Assembly: GCA_964017065.1 (NCBI GenBank)
Contig: OZ024791.1
Location: 3,683,539 to 3,747,538 of the forward strand
DNA length: 64,000 nucleotides
Reading direction: 5' to 3'
From: Haliclona indistincta
Lineage: Eukaryota > Porifera > Demospongiae > Haplosclerida > Chalinidae
The translations under genes and the position numbers were made by a program. Position 1 is the stretch's first letter. Every line of letters starts with the position of its first letter. A model generated the notes under the pieces. That model was not told the DNA's origin, made no database searches, and worked only from the letters and a program-made list of their open reading frames with translations. Below are positions 42,701 through 52,742 of the stretch, one piece after another.

Positions 42701-43311
42701 GCAAACAAGACACAATACATATAATAGCCTCCATTTTGTAACTCAGAATATACCAAACCATTGAATTTATCCAACCAGTTGTGTTGAAATGTACGACTAT
42801 GACTTCCAACAACACGAGAAGGAAATTTGTATGCACGGGAGGGAACAAAGTGATTTGATATAAGGGCAAACTTCTCCTGATCAGTAAGTTTTCTCTCTGT
42901 TTTTAGTAAGGCAACCTGCCCAAAATCTCCTGAACTAACAGCTGCATGATGCAATGATACATCATCAGTGCAAGTAACATGATCATCAGGCACGAGCGAT
43001 TGAGTATGTTGAAAGTTACCCTGGATGGTACTGGCTGGCTCTTGATCACTAATATCATGAGCGTCTGATTCACTGTCACTCGAGGTTATAGATAAATCTG
43101 GCTCTGCCTGCTGCTCTGAAGTGATTTCTGTATCACTTTCACTCTCAGTCTGGTGTGTCAGTATAGCATGAGCAGGTAGCAGTGAAGAAGTGCCTTCTTC
43201 ACAATCATCAGCAGTGTGTACCGATGATTGAGTACTAGGACCTGGACTAAATGCATAAAAGAGACCAGCGTTAGTGTCAGGAGTCAGGACTGCATGCCTG
43301 GTTGCATGCAC
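39766..43311 (-). pseudogene. hAT transposase (TTF/DUF4371-type), broken
   Basis: From the N-terminus (43311): an acidic, Ser-rich region, then FQHNWLDKFNGLVYSELQNG (TTF-type finger region), KRATEKLNIHFAKKFHIESV, LFCGRQNIALRGHRDD-type sequence (VIFCGRQNIALRGHRDD, about 42410-42460), and FLALLQFRVQAGDLILKEHL. After an insertion (41352 to about 42255): NELITICG, VIADEATDAANDEQLSI (first catalytic Asp), CASHRLNLCVVNCC, KALCRTRWVQRHEAFEVF and, last, YPNIHILLKILITLPVTSCE and CERSISMLQLLKTSHRSTMS (hAT dimerisation domain). Frame changes near 42430, 41280, 41000, 40636 and 40127 inactivate it. Confidence 0.88.
41352..42255. mobile_element. Insert in hAT with TAGAGCAC repeats
   Basis: The hAT sense is interrupted between RNALY (about 42258) and VKTVQNELI (about 41350). 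The left end is a 159-bp hairpin (41352-41510, GTTAAAGCACCGCTCCGAG..., tip GAGCCGAAGGCGAG). The right end (42120-42260) has (A)TAGAGCACTG five times. Subterminal repeats of this type are typical binding sites for a transposase. The centre, 41511-42110, has no supported gene. The exact TIRs and duplication are not resolved. Confidence 0.6.
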
Positions 43312-43687
43312 TAACTAAGTTAAGCATGCCCTCTGGCTAGTTAATTAATATTACCTGTTAAAAAACTGGCGAATGTTCATGCTGCCTACACAGGGCTACT
43401 TTGTCAATCTCTTGGAACTTCGACCTCTCTTCATGGTTATAGACTTGTACTAGTAGTCCCAAGCTAGCTGCTCGTCATGTATATGTATATGAGCTCGTGC
43501 GCGTGTTAACGATCGAGAGGCATGGCAATCAATAAAATAGTCTATGAATTAATTAACATGCTCGCGAAGGGGGGAATTGGCCCCCGATTCCCCCCTGGAT
43601 CCGCCACTGGCAATCATGGTCTGCAAGCAGATGATTGGATGATTGGACTTTTTAATAATTAAAAATTAATTATAATTTTGTTTATTA

Positions 43688-44550
43688 CAGTGGACCCTCA
43701 CTAATTCGAACAGCCCCATTCCGGGGGTGTTCGGATTTAGTGAATTTGTTCGGATTAGAGAAATGGGCATGTTTATTCACTAATGACCACGCCCCTACAT
43801 GAATTTTCGCATTTCACAGCAATAATGGCGACTACTAGTGCACAGTTCTCTGTCCACAGTGTTGTTCGTGGTCATCATGTTTACAAGAAGATATGGACAC
43901 CATACCTTGGAGAAAATCTGGACCTGCATCCAGAAGTTGGCAACAAGTACAATAGATTTGCTGTCGTAGTCATTGCGCAGCTCCCTACTGGCGCTCAAAT
44001 GGTTGGACGCGTACCGATAGAGTTGTCAGAGCGCTTCTGCAAGTTTTTAAGGGTGGATTGCCCTAACATCAGGATTACGAATATTAATTTTTGGTTTGTA
44101 CAGTTAGTTGAAGGCTTGCTCAGTCACATTGATCACCCAAGAAAGTCGCCATTCGTCTTGTGGGCGTAGCAAGCTCCACCCAATGACAAAAGTTGCGTTT
44201 CTTTCCTAGGCATGTCACACCCACACAAAATGTCAGACATAAACTTTGGTACACAAGGAAGAAACGTATGCATGAGATTTTGCAACTGTCTATAAGTTAC
44301 AGAGGGGCGAATATTTAATGAGTAGACACGATTTCGGCAAAAATTCCCTACTAGCAAGAGCGATGGAAGAAGATACATCTCCTTTTGCCAGAGCGCCAAA
44401 AAATGCCAATTCTTCCCAATCCCGCCCTCCCCACAACCCACCCACCCCTATGTGCATGGGTCTCTCGTGATTGCAGAGTACGAAATAATTTTGTTCTAAA
44501 TACGGCAAGTGCTATTGGAGTGTGGCTACACCCAATTTCCGGGCAAGTAA
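43688..44550. repeat. Pogo/mariner-like left terminus and downstream sequence
   Basis: CAGTGGACCCTCACTAATTCG (shortened by decay) at 43688 is a typical pogo/Tc1-mariner terminus, followed by repeated TTCGGATT(T)AG. I found no inverted partner in the window. The HIRAN-like ORF lies just inside. Confidence 0.5.
43825..44169 (+). CDS. HIRAN-like short ORF, in a repeat
   Basis: From ATG at 43825: SVVRGHHVYKKIWTPYLGEN, LHPEVGNKYNRFAVVVIAQL, VGRVPIELSERFCKFLRVD. The arrangement GxHVYKxxWTPxxGE, NxxDxxAVxV and VGxxP resembles HIRAN-like domains seen in repetitive sponge and cnidarian proteins; no catalytic function is implied. It ends at 44169 after LSHIDHPRKSPFVLWA. It may be a captured exon within a pogo-like element. 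The upstream ATG at 43783 only adds an unsupported leader. Confidence 0.5.
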   Translation: MATTSAQFSVHSVVRGHHVYKKIWTPYLGENLDLHPEVGNKYNRFAVVVIAQLPTGAQMVGRVPIELSERFCKFLRVDCPNIRITNINFWFVQLVEGLLSHIDHPRKSPFVLWA

Positions 44551-45116
44551 TAGCCAGGACATTGTAGATTATATTGTGCAAAGAAAGAATATTTCGGGTA
44601 ATCCTGGCTTAATCGCATCACTTCATACTGCTCTTGTCAATCGATGTCACTCGTTTCCGCTATCAGGAGCACCCAATTGTTAAACTCTACTTCTGTTCCT
44701 TCTGATGCTAGAAAGATGTATTCTAGCATCATTCTAGCTTCAAGAAAGATGCTAGAATACAGTCATGACAGTAGATTGCAAATAGGAGAGCTTGACAAAC
44801 GGCAAAGAATATTCATCACGTACTACAAACGTGTACGATGATAACCGGTGGCGGCGGTGGATTTCCACCACTAGTCGCGCATGTGTACGCAGTGTATATC
44901 AGGCGCTGTTTTCTGCCTTTCGCTCCACCCCCTTCTAGCACCTGGGTACCAGGCTAGGTGAAACACATACTGCCCAGCACAAGCAATGCTTAACGAATAG
45001 ACAGAAAACAATAATTATAGAGCAACAATGTACATACCGAGCGCAAATAACGCACATGCAACTGAGAGACGAATAACAATTAGAGCACAACATTATGTAC
45101 GGCACAGTGCAATCAA
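44170..45116. other. No recognised gene
   Basis: I see a short hairpin at about 44715-44762 (TATTCTAGCATC..GATGCTAGAATA) and small open frames without motifs. Nothing else is supported. Confidence 0.4.
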
Positions 45117-45336
45117 TTAAGGTGACGGTTACCAGTTTGAGCTAATTTATATTCACAGAATATAACCGTCTGTAGCAGCAAAAGGAAGCATACACTGTGC
45201 AGTATGTGTTGCTCAATAATTGTTTGTTCTATGCTTTGTGCTGTAGTTGCTACTTTTTTATTGTCCATGTGTTAAGGTGACGGTTACCAGTCTGAGCTAA
45301 TTAATATTCACAGACTATAACCGTCTGTAGCAGCAT
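45117..45336. repeat. Two tandem left ends, TTAA + GGTGACGGTTACCAG
   Basis: TTAAGGTGACGGTTACCAG occurs at 45117 and 45272, each followed by about 60 bp of matching sequence (GAGCTAAT.TATATTCACAGA.TATAACCGTCTGTAGCAGCA, read with variation). They look like two left ends of the GGTGRCGG TTAA family, one inserted in or truncated by the other. No right ends are present. Confidence 0.65.
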
Positions 45337-45673
45337 GCTGTAACGTTGTGCAGACCATCATTCGATGCGCCAAAGTCAGCCAAACTCGCCGTGGTTTTAT
45401 GGCGTCCTCGCGGACATTTCACTGCATAACTAGTGAACGGATACTATATCCCACCGTACGTCCCTCGAGGAGGTCCTGGAGCACTACTAGTTACTACTTT
45501 CGCAAGCTGCTATCGAGCCGTTTGAGAGATTTTTGGCACAATAAAATGCGGTTCTTAGTTGCATTCGTTTTGCCCGCTACCAGACGGCACATTCAATCTG
45601 CTGCTTGGTTATTTTACTTTTGGAGAACAGTTGACTTTGGCGCATCGAATGATGGTCTGCACAACGTTACAGC
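45337..45673. mobile_element. 337-bp MITE with 45-bp TIRs
   Basis: GCTGTAACGTTGTGCAGACC and the following CATCATTCGATGCGCCAAAG are mirrored at 45629-45673. A 126-codon open frame begins in the left arm (45348) but has no recognisable domain and includes both TIRs. Confidence 0.8.
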
Positions 45674-46235
45674 TAACAAAAATTATAGAGAGGAAACAAC
45701 AAAGGTAACCCATACAGCAGTGTGCTAGCAATGTAGAGAGGCAACAAAATAGTCTAGCAGGCAAAGCTCACAGCATTGTGCTAGCAATGGGGTGAGGAAA
45801 CAATAGATTGCTCAGCAGGCAAGGCATACGTAATGGTGAGTGTAATGATACCTACAGTACAAACATGAAACATAGACATAATCCAACATACAAACAATGG
45901 TACAATGAGAAACCATGAAGGTGAAGTAAACAATGTCAAGCAAAATAATATTAATCCAAACCATAATGATAAAAACAGCAATAAAATGCCGCATGGGGAA
46001 GGAAGCAAGGAACAGATACCACTGATACACTGCACAATTATGCGAAGCAAACAGGAAGCAGCCGAGGAAAGCACATAACACAGTCAAGAAACCAGCAAAT
46101 ACACATTAATAAGCAAAAAAAACATACATGTACAGCAATGGAAAGAATTGCGAACAGCACAGATGAGTACAGAGAGGATAAAGCACCAAAGGTGAGCATG
46201 CCTCGGTGCAGTTGCATGTATGCTAGCATGCAATT

Positions 46236-46892
46236 AGCAGATGCATATGACATCACCAGGAGCGCATAATGAGAGAGCGACGTAATAGAGTAGGAGCGTG
46301 AAGCGCCCACGCATTTGATTAAAAATTGGAACTCCAGACATGATGGGACGTGTTACTAAGAATAAAACAATCTCGTTATACACGTACACGCGTTCGTACA
46401 CAAGATGGAAGCCGAAGTGAGTACTCCTCGAAGAACGCTAGTTCATAGACTAGTGCCGCTCGCGATCACTCCCAGGCGATCGCCTCGATTGTTGGCCAAG
46501 CGCCTAGCTAACCAGCATGATAAGCCTGACAGTGTTTACCAGGTCGGCATAGTCATTACCTTCCAGAACAAGAAGCAGTTCACGTCGTTCTTTTACTTTG
46601 AAGGTCGTTTTCTTCGTTCTGGAGCTGGCTTTCTTTGTTTGACTCTTGCCAGTGGCACCTGCAGACGCCATCAGAGAACACGTGGCTAGCTGCTTTACTA
46701 CTCGGCGTACCCGCTCGATCGTACGTACGTACGCTTGTACAGTACATGCAACGCAATGAGTGTTCTATTCTTAGTAACACGTCCCATCATGTCTGGAGTT
46801 CCAATTTTTAATCAAATGCGTGGGCGCTTCACGCTCCTACTCTATTACGTCGCTCTCTCATTATGCGCTCCTGACATCACGTATGCATGCAG
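46236..46892. mobile_element. TIR element carrying a short basic ORF
   Basis: The arms 46236 to about 46370 and about 46755 to 46892 are reverse complements (AGGAGCGCATAATGAGAGAG, CCAGACATGATGGGACGTG). Between them a 94-codon frame (46405-46689) begins MEAEVSTPRRTLVHRLVPLA and ITPRRSPRLLAKRLAN. A possible splice donor CAG/GTCGGC follows VYQ at about 46542. No family recognised. Confidence 0.75.
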
Positions 46893-46974
46893 TAGATCCA
46901 TTGAAGCATCAAAACAGTACCATGGAAGCATGCAATGCAAGCTGCAGTAGAAGTGACCAGCAGATCCATGGAAC

Positions 46975-47240
46975 ATGCAGGCAAGCAGCAGATCACAGCA
47001 ACAGTGCTATGGAAACGAAGGCTAGTGGCAGCTATCCAGCAGCAGCAGCAGATCATAGCAACAGTGCTATGGAAGCACAGGCTAGTGGCAGCTATTCAGC
47101 AGCAGCAGATCATAGAAACAGTTCTATGGAAGCACAGGCTAGTAGCAGCTATCCAGCAGCAGCAGCAGCAGCAGCAGCAGGCAATCAACAGATCATAGCA
47201 ACAGTTCTATGGAAGCGCAGGCTAGTGGCAGCTATCCAGA
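46975..47240 (+). repeat. About 60-bp minisatellite, four copies
   Basis: The unit GATCA(C/T)AGCAACAGTGCTATGGAA..GCTAGTGGCAGCTATCCAGCAGCAG is repeated four times with variable CAG runs. It lies in a 185-codon open frame (46820-47377), which reads NSAMEAQASGSY-type repeats; the frame starts inside a TIR and is doubtful as a gene. Confidence 0.85.
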
Positions 47241-47938
47241 AGATGTACAAGCTGTTGTACAAAAGTTGTATTGAAGCCAAACAGAATAATGTAGCTGGGC
47301 GTGACTGTAACTGCTCTGCTCGCTCCGGCTCACCTGTCGAGCAGCTAAGTGAACTCAAACACGCTTTCGCTCGCTAGTTTCACTGCTGCCAATGGAGTCG
47401 CGCGAGCTGTACTGTCACAGATCAAGCCTTCAAGTTGCACTGTAGCCATCTGTAGACAGTTTTGTCTATGAAGTAGGCCCGAGCGCTCAAGACGGCTGTT
47501 TAGGTTAGCAAATCACGCCATAACTTCAAAACAAAGGCTTTAATAGCAAATCTGTCAAATTTGATTTTCATAAACTATCAAGATCTACCAGTATTGCAAG
47601 TTTCAGCGCTTAGTAGCAAGCGGTTGCTGAGATACGCATTGCGAACACACACACACACACACACACAAATAAACAGACTACTGTATGCCTCGTGGCTCCG
47701 CCCACACCTCGGCATAAAAACCTACTGCATACAGGAGATGCCTACCACTAACAATAGTACAGCAATCAACATAAGCAACCCAAGCACTGCACAGCCATAT
47801 GCATTAAGCAAACAAGGCAAAGTAACTAATGTCCACACAGTCACACAACCATGCAAATAATAACTTATTCTAGTGCAAACCAATAAAGCATACCTATATG
47901 CAACCAACACCAGTGATCAGGGACTCATTGACTTAAGC
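47241..47938. other. No gene; CA microsatellite
   Basis: An (AC)n run lies at 47645-47667. No supported gene or repeat boundary. Confidence 0.6.
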
Positions 47939-48273
47939 CAGTAGCGTAACTACCGTGAGGCAGAGGAGGCGCTTGCCTCCTCACTTTTGCCACAGATTTA
48001 TTACACAAGAATTGTCTTGTGTAATAAATCTATGCTTTTGCCCAATCAAAATTTTTATGAACGTATATACCTTGCCTAGTACAGCTGTCTTGCCTAACAC
48101 AGCTGTCTCTATCTTGCTCTCCACTCCATCCAGGCTACGTACCGCGAACGCGCTACATTTACATGCTATGGCGCGCTGCTCTACGAGGCAGTAAAATGAC
48201 GTAATCTATTATTAATTAGTTATTTGCCAAAATCGCGCGCCTCCTCTGTTCCAAATCTCTAGTTACGCCCCTG
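47939..48273. mobile_element. 335-bp MITE, CAGTAGCGTAACTA termini
   Basis: The left end CAGTAGCGTAACTA and right end TAGTTACGCCCCTG are inverted copies; CTTAAGC is duplicated (47932-47938 and 48274-48280). It is the uninterrupted relative of 5878-6889. An internal hairpin ATTTATTACACAAGA/TCTTGTGTAATAAAT lies at about 47976-48010. It sits just downstream of the exportin-like exons. Confidence 0.88.
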
Positions 48274-48954
48274 CTTAAGCTATTTGATATTCAGTAGTGT
48301 ACCTTGAGGAAGTGTTCCAGTGTGTGAGTGACAGTGGGAGGTGGGTTCTTGCTGGAGCAAGCTGCAATGGACTCTAGACACTCCACACTCAGTCGACATA
48401 CATCACCATCATAGCTAAACAAGAAAAAAACATTTTAAGTTAAAGTTTTCTATAAACTACGAGTTTGAAATGCAATATAGATTCATTGATAGAGAGATAC
48501 AGAATGCTGTACACTGTTTTTATATCTTACCATGTCAAGCCTCTTTCTAACAACTGAGCAACTGCCAGAAACAGTTGGTCGGATAATGTGAAGAGATGAT
48601 CGGGAAATATTTCACACACATAGTTCAGTAGTTGATAGCAATCTGGCATAAAGTGGGAAACTAAAGAGAAGGAGCCAAGTAGAAAAAGTGATAAGTGCAT
48701 TAGAGAATTATACGATAGTAATATACAATTTTCACATACATACATACCTTGAGTAGTTCGTCATCTAGTAGTGGCAGCACAATAATTGAGATCACTGATT
48801 ACCACCTCGACCGGCTTGATACTGCCATCTACACATTAGAACCACAATACATAATGAGAACTACACCAAAAGCCTGCATTATCAATTTACTAGCGTATAA
48901 CATTTGGCACCTGTTAAACTTTCAAATTTAGAAAGCGCAACATGTTCTCAGCCA

Positions 48955-49250
48955 ATAGACCCATTGCAGCCATGCCCACTTCCGCTTTACTAACGTAGTA
49001 ACCGTTGCTAACCGCCATGTTGGTAGAATTGTGCACGCGACCGCAGTACGAGCCACGCCATGCCTGTGTTTTGTGCAATTGTCAATTGCAAGTCGCGGTC
49101 TGACAGAGACAGCAAGATCAAGTTGTACAGAATACCTGCTGAAATTGTTGTTGAAATTGCAATAATTCTACCAAGATGGCTGGATAGCAACGGTTACTAA
49201 GGAAGTTTGTCACTTTACACGTAAGGGGGCGCGTCGTGCAATGGGTCTAT
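48955..49250. mobile_element. 296-bp MITE in exportin-like intron, with THAP-like ORF
   Basis: The ends ATAGACCCATTGC and GCAATGGGTCTAT are inverted; AGCC lies next to both. An inner inverted pair GTAACCGTTGCTA/TAGCAACGGTTAC follows. It lies between exons A and B of the exportin-like gene. Confidence 0.85.
49060..49200 (+). CDS. THAP zinc-finger N-terminus (46-codon ORF in a MITE)
   Basis: ATG at 49060 opens MPVFCAIVNCKSRSDRDSKI and KLYRIPAEI. The C-x4-C spacing after the start Met and the basic KLYRIP segment match the beginning of a THAP domain (a C2CH DNA-binding finger found in P-element-type transposases). The frame then runs into the right inverted repeat and stops near 49200; the downstream Cys and His of THAP are absent. 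It looks like a first exon left in a non-autonomous transposon. Confidence 0.55.
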   Translation: MPVFCAIVNCKSRSDRDSKIKLYRIPAEIVVEIAIILPRWLDSNGY

Positions 49251-49595
49251 AGCCTAACAAAAATTCCTGTACTCCATAGATAAAATTCTCTTGTTTACAA
49301 ACACGAAATGTCTTTTTGTGACACTTTGAATTTTCTGGAATTTCTGACTCCAAAATTTAATTTCAACAATTGACTTCAAATTTGAACAAGCAAATCCATT
49401 TCGTGCAAATTTTAGAAATAAAAATACAGTAGATTCTGTATAACGAGCAGTGTCACAATAGCTCTACAGCTCATGCACCTGGCTGATTGGTGAAATCTAG
49501 GCAGTCTCTAGTAGTGAGTTTGGTCAACATTGATATAAACAGAACTAGGTCCTCACACTGGTCCTCTTCTGACACTAGTAGCTCGCTGTATTTAC

Positions 49596-50277
49596 CTGAA
49601 AACAAAATGAAAGTAATTTTGAAACGAACATGCTTAAAAGCTGATCTGTATAATAAATGCTACAATTTTTAACTACAAACCCAGTGATCTAATAAACCTT
49701 TTTATCAACAAAAATTATGTTCACAACTTAGAGTCTCTTTGTACATGAGAAACAAGAAGACCCTTGCACCAGACAGGAAAGGGTAGCAAGTTATGCGATA
49801 GACTTGTAAATTTTTAGTAAATCAATTTTTGACATGAAATTCAACAAAAGTGTGACGGTATTAGCCATTCTTATGAAAAAATTAATTTGTTCACTTCCAT
49901 CCTGCAATTCCGCAATAGACCATCGCATCACAACAAAATTATAGACTACATGACTACTTGTATGACACTCAGAGAGAAAGAAATATGTCACATGACCCAC
50001 TAGTGGCCAGAGCAGGAAAAGATAAAATTAATTTGAAAGAATTTCCACAAATCATGTAGAGATCCACGCAAATTAATGTAATGACCTTGCTTCCACTTAG
50101 CAGAGACATTGTTGTTAATTAACTCTATAAAAACAGCACACAATAATCTGTCGGCATGCATGTTCATGTGGTATTCAAAACTCCACTGACAACTTTGTAA
50201 ATTAACCAAAGCCCCGTTTACACAAACCCAATCTGGATCACTCCAACCCGGGTACAATCCACATCATGTCCCGTTAA
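49596..50277 (-). other. Unidentified coding-like ORFs
   Basis: An 85-codon minus-strand frame at 50000-50257 reads DPDWVCVNGALVNLQSCQWS, EYHMNMHADRLLCAVFIEL and SLHDLWKFFQINFIFSC. The composition looks like real protein, and the open sense seems to extend upstream to the TTAA MITE at 50278. I do not recognise the family. A second frame at 49791-50000 follows. They may be an unrelated exon or a repeat protein. Confidence 0.35.
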
Positions 50278-50946
50278 GGTGGCGGGATACCAAAATTAAT
50301 GATATTCATGATTTTACTTGGTACTGTTATTTTCACGACAAGACTGAACTTGGTGGCTGCTTTTTGCACTCAGTCTTACTCGCGCTGTCTCTAGGACCTG
50401 ATTATTGTAAGTTTCGAGCCTATGCTCCCCGCCATCGCGAAGCTACAAGACCGACCATCGCGAGGAGGTTTGTGCAGTTTTTATCGAGTTGCATGCTAAA
50501 CGAAGAGCTTTCAGCTACGTGAGCACGCTTACCACCCCAGGATCTAGGACTTCAAGGATGCTTTTTCGATATCTCTCTTTTGTTCGTTAGATACACGATC
50601 GAATGCCATCGCCACGATCGTTCGATCGTGTATCTAACGAACAAAAGAGAGATATCGAAGAAGCATCCTTGAAGTCCTAGATCCTAGGGTGGTAAGCGTG
50701 CTCATGTAGCTGTAAGCTCTTCGTTTAGCATGCAACTCGATAAAAACTGCACAAACCTCCTCGCGATGGTCGGTCTTGTAGCTTCGCGACGGCGGGGAGC
50801 ATAGGCTCGAAACTTACATTAATCAGGTCCTAGAGACAGCGCGAGTAAGACTGAGTGCAAAAAGCAGCCACCAAGTTCAGTCTTGTCGTGAAAATAACAG
50901 TACCCAGTAAAATCATGAATATCATTAATTTTGGTATCCCGCCACC
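50278..50946. mobile_element. Palindromic TTAA MITE, 669 bp
   Basis: Ends GGTGGCGGGATACCAAAATT and complement, TTAA on both sides (50274-50277 and 50947-50950). The arms are near perfect over their whole length around a centre at about 50612 (ATCGAATGCCATCG). Fully palindromic member of the GGTGRCGG TTAA family. Confidence 0.93.
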
Positions 50947-51256
50947 TTAACACAGGAAAACAAGAGAAATGTTGCAGAGTTTGACCACAAGCTAGACAGC
51001 AGAAAATCGTGAACAGAGAGTAGTGTAACTTTATGTTGAGCAATTTAATCCGACTATGATAGTATGTATAATGTGAAGTGCACGGTCACACAGTATACAA
51101 AAGTTGTACTGTGCATGCATATCTGAGCAGGTTAAACTAATTATTATTATTATTGACATCAGTCTTGACACATCAAAGCATATTGCACTAGCAACTATAC
51201 TAACGTCTAATTAATCAATAAACAATTGCACACTAATTACGACAGAGACAGAACTA

Positions 51257-52738
51257 GAATAAGTGATTAATAATCGACCGTCAGGCATTCTCGGATGCTG
51301 TATTTTTCGGAATGCTCGAACAGCGCATTCATTCAACATAATTATCACAAGAAAGCAACTAGCCAGAGATGTGCTAGGACATCCACAATGACTTTAGAAA
51401 TCGCGTACGAAACAGAAAAGTACATTGTCCGTATAAACTCTTTATCGGACGTGAGTTCGGAGGCTCGGACCGACGCTTGTACCAAGTGTCAACAGCATTG
51501 TACGCACCGTTATAGTTACCTGGAAGCTCCAGAGTCTAGCAGCAACAGCAGCAGCACGCGAGGTGCACTGGGAGACACAGTACGGCCCACCGCTCACACG
51601 CACGGGGATGCTCACCATGCCTGCGATTTCAGGAGTAGGATAGTTTGCTTTCGTACTACAGTCGCTGCAGACTTTTGAAACAGCCCAAATAGCACCTACA
51701 GTTACTAGAAACGGAGCAGACAAAAGAACTGAATATTCCGACTGACTGTTGTGCGAACCCACACACTCCCAATATTGCTAAAAACATGACCATGACGAGT
51801 CCCCGCGCACGTGGGCGAGTGGGCCGTACTGTGTTTCTTAGTGCACCTCGCGTGCTGCTGCTGTTGCTGCTGCTAGACTTTGGAGCTTCCAGGTAACTAT
51901 AACGGTGCGTACAATGCTGTTGACACTTGGTACAAGCGTCGGTCCGAGCATCCGAACTCGCGTCTGATAAAGAGTTTATACGGACAATGTACATTTCTGT
52001 TTCGTACGATTTCTAAAGTCATTGTGGATGCTCTCTGGCTAGTTGCTTTCTTGTGATATGTTGGATGAATGCGCTGTTCCTGCAGTCCGAAAAATACGGT
52101 GTCCGAAAATACATGACGGTCGATTGTTAACCCTTTAACCCCTATTGTCGCCTTTTGGCGACATACAAACTTCAGACACCATAACTTTATCAAAAAGTGT
52201 TAAAATATTCCGAAATTAAGCTAAATTGAAGAATACAAATAACCGTAAAAATTGACCGGTTTTGAGCGCGCGCGCCCTGCGCCAAACGTTATGGCAACGG
52301 CATTTCTATGGCTTCAGTGCAAATTTCACAACATTTTAGGGAAAAAAAAATGGCTGCCAATAAAATTTGGACATTTAATGGCTTCAGGGCGCTCGGAAAC
52401 ACATTTTGGTGCATTCTCTATGATCTGGGCTACATTTTGCACTCACCAAAACCACTGCTATTTGTGTGAACTTTTTAGTATCCAGCCCCAAAGTACTAAC
52501 TTTGAGCAAATTTTGACGAGGCCGTTGCACTTTATCGGCTTTACTTTCGAAGTGGGAGGGGCATATCGACTGACTTGAGTGTGGGCAATTGCGGCTACTC
52601 ACTGGCGTAAAAGGACGCAAATTTGAGACCAGTAGCACAAAAGACACACGAGATATTCACGAGAGAAGTGGTCTGCATTTACGAGGTTAAAATTTCAGCC
52701 AGATAATTTAGTAATTAAAGGGTTAATCACTTACTCTA
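51257..52738. mobile_element. Foldback MITE family F2, copy A
   Basis: The outer ends AATAAGTGATTAATAATCGA and the mirror ending TTAATCACTTACTCT bound arms of about 380 bp (51257-51640, and about 51790-52126 plus 52723-52738). GTATAAACTCTTTATCGGAC and GTTATAGTTACCTGGAAGC occur once on each strand. Nested at 52131-52722 is a TTAA element. Copy B is at 22438-24515. Frames of 95-127 codons read from the arms mirror each other and are not genes. Confidence 0.83.
52131..52722. mobile_element. piggyBac-like MITE, TTAA + CCCTTTAA
   Basis: TTAA (52127-52130) then CCCTTTAACCCC; at the other end TTAAAGGG then TTAA (52723-52726). The CCCT start plus the TTAA duplication is the classic piggyBac pattern. 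Its removal restores the F2 foldback end. A GTCGCCTTTTGGCGAC hairpin lies at 52146-52161. A 108-codon open frame inside (52252-52578) has no known motif. Confidence 0.85.
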
Positions 52739-52742
52739 TAAT

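Larger units (their letters stand above)
39000..43609 (-). mobile_element. hAT transposon, decayed, with nested inserts
   Basis: Termini CAGGGGAGGATACAGG (39000) and, inverted, CAGTGGCGGATCCAGG (ending 43609), the hAT style. The direct repeat GCAAT flanks it (38995-38999 and 43610-43614), shorter than the 8 bp expected. It encodes a TTF-zinc-finger/hAT transposase on the minus strand. Inserted inside are composite repeat copy 3 (39193-39542) and a block at 41352 to about 42255. Confidence 0.82.
48303..49595 (-). pseudogene. Exportin-4-like gene, four exons (frame-broken)
   Basis: Exons with consensus splice sites on the minus strand: A 49595-49479 (KYSELLVSEEDQCEDLVLFI, TRDCLDFTNQP), B 48828-48748 (SIIVLPLLDDELLK at its end), C 48660-48531 (FPTLC, then CYQLLNYVCEIFPDHLFTLS, QLFLAVAQLLERGLT), D 48414-48303 (YDGDVCRLSVECLESIAACS, HTLEHFLK). 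C joins D in frame. The order and spacing follow exportin-4, the importin-beta-family carrier that exports cargo from the nucleus with Ran-GTP; these are mid-to-late HEAT repeats. Exon B and the start of exon C each need a one-base shift, so this is either a pseudogene or carries sequence errors. A THAP-like MITE sits in the A-B intron. Further exons were not found. Confidence 0.6.

Noticed and set aside
45781..46310. Overlapping minus-strand frames rich in Leu/Ile/Phe, possible membrane proteins
   Set aside because: Several frames overlap in the same stretch, with no conserved motif; the composition reflects AT-rich sequence.
46820..47377. 185-codon frame with Ala/Ser-rich repeats as a secreted or structural protein
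   Set aside because: It starts inside a transposon terminal repeat, runs through a minisatellite and has no signal peptide or homology that I recognise.
51295..52193. Several 95-127 codon frames in the F2 foldback element, also at 23961-24419
   Set aside because: The same peptides arise from both arms in opposite orientation; they are by-products of the inverted repeat.
52252..52578. 108-codon frame inside the piggyBac-like MITE
   Set aside because: No transposase motif, low-complexity composition and far too short for a piggyBac transposase.
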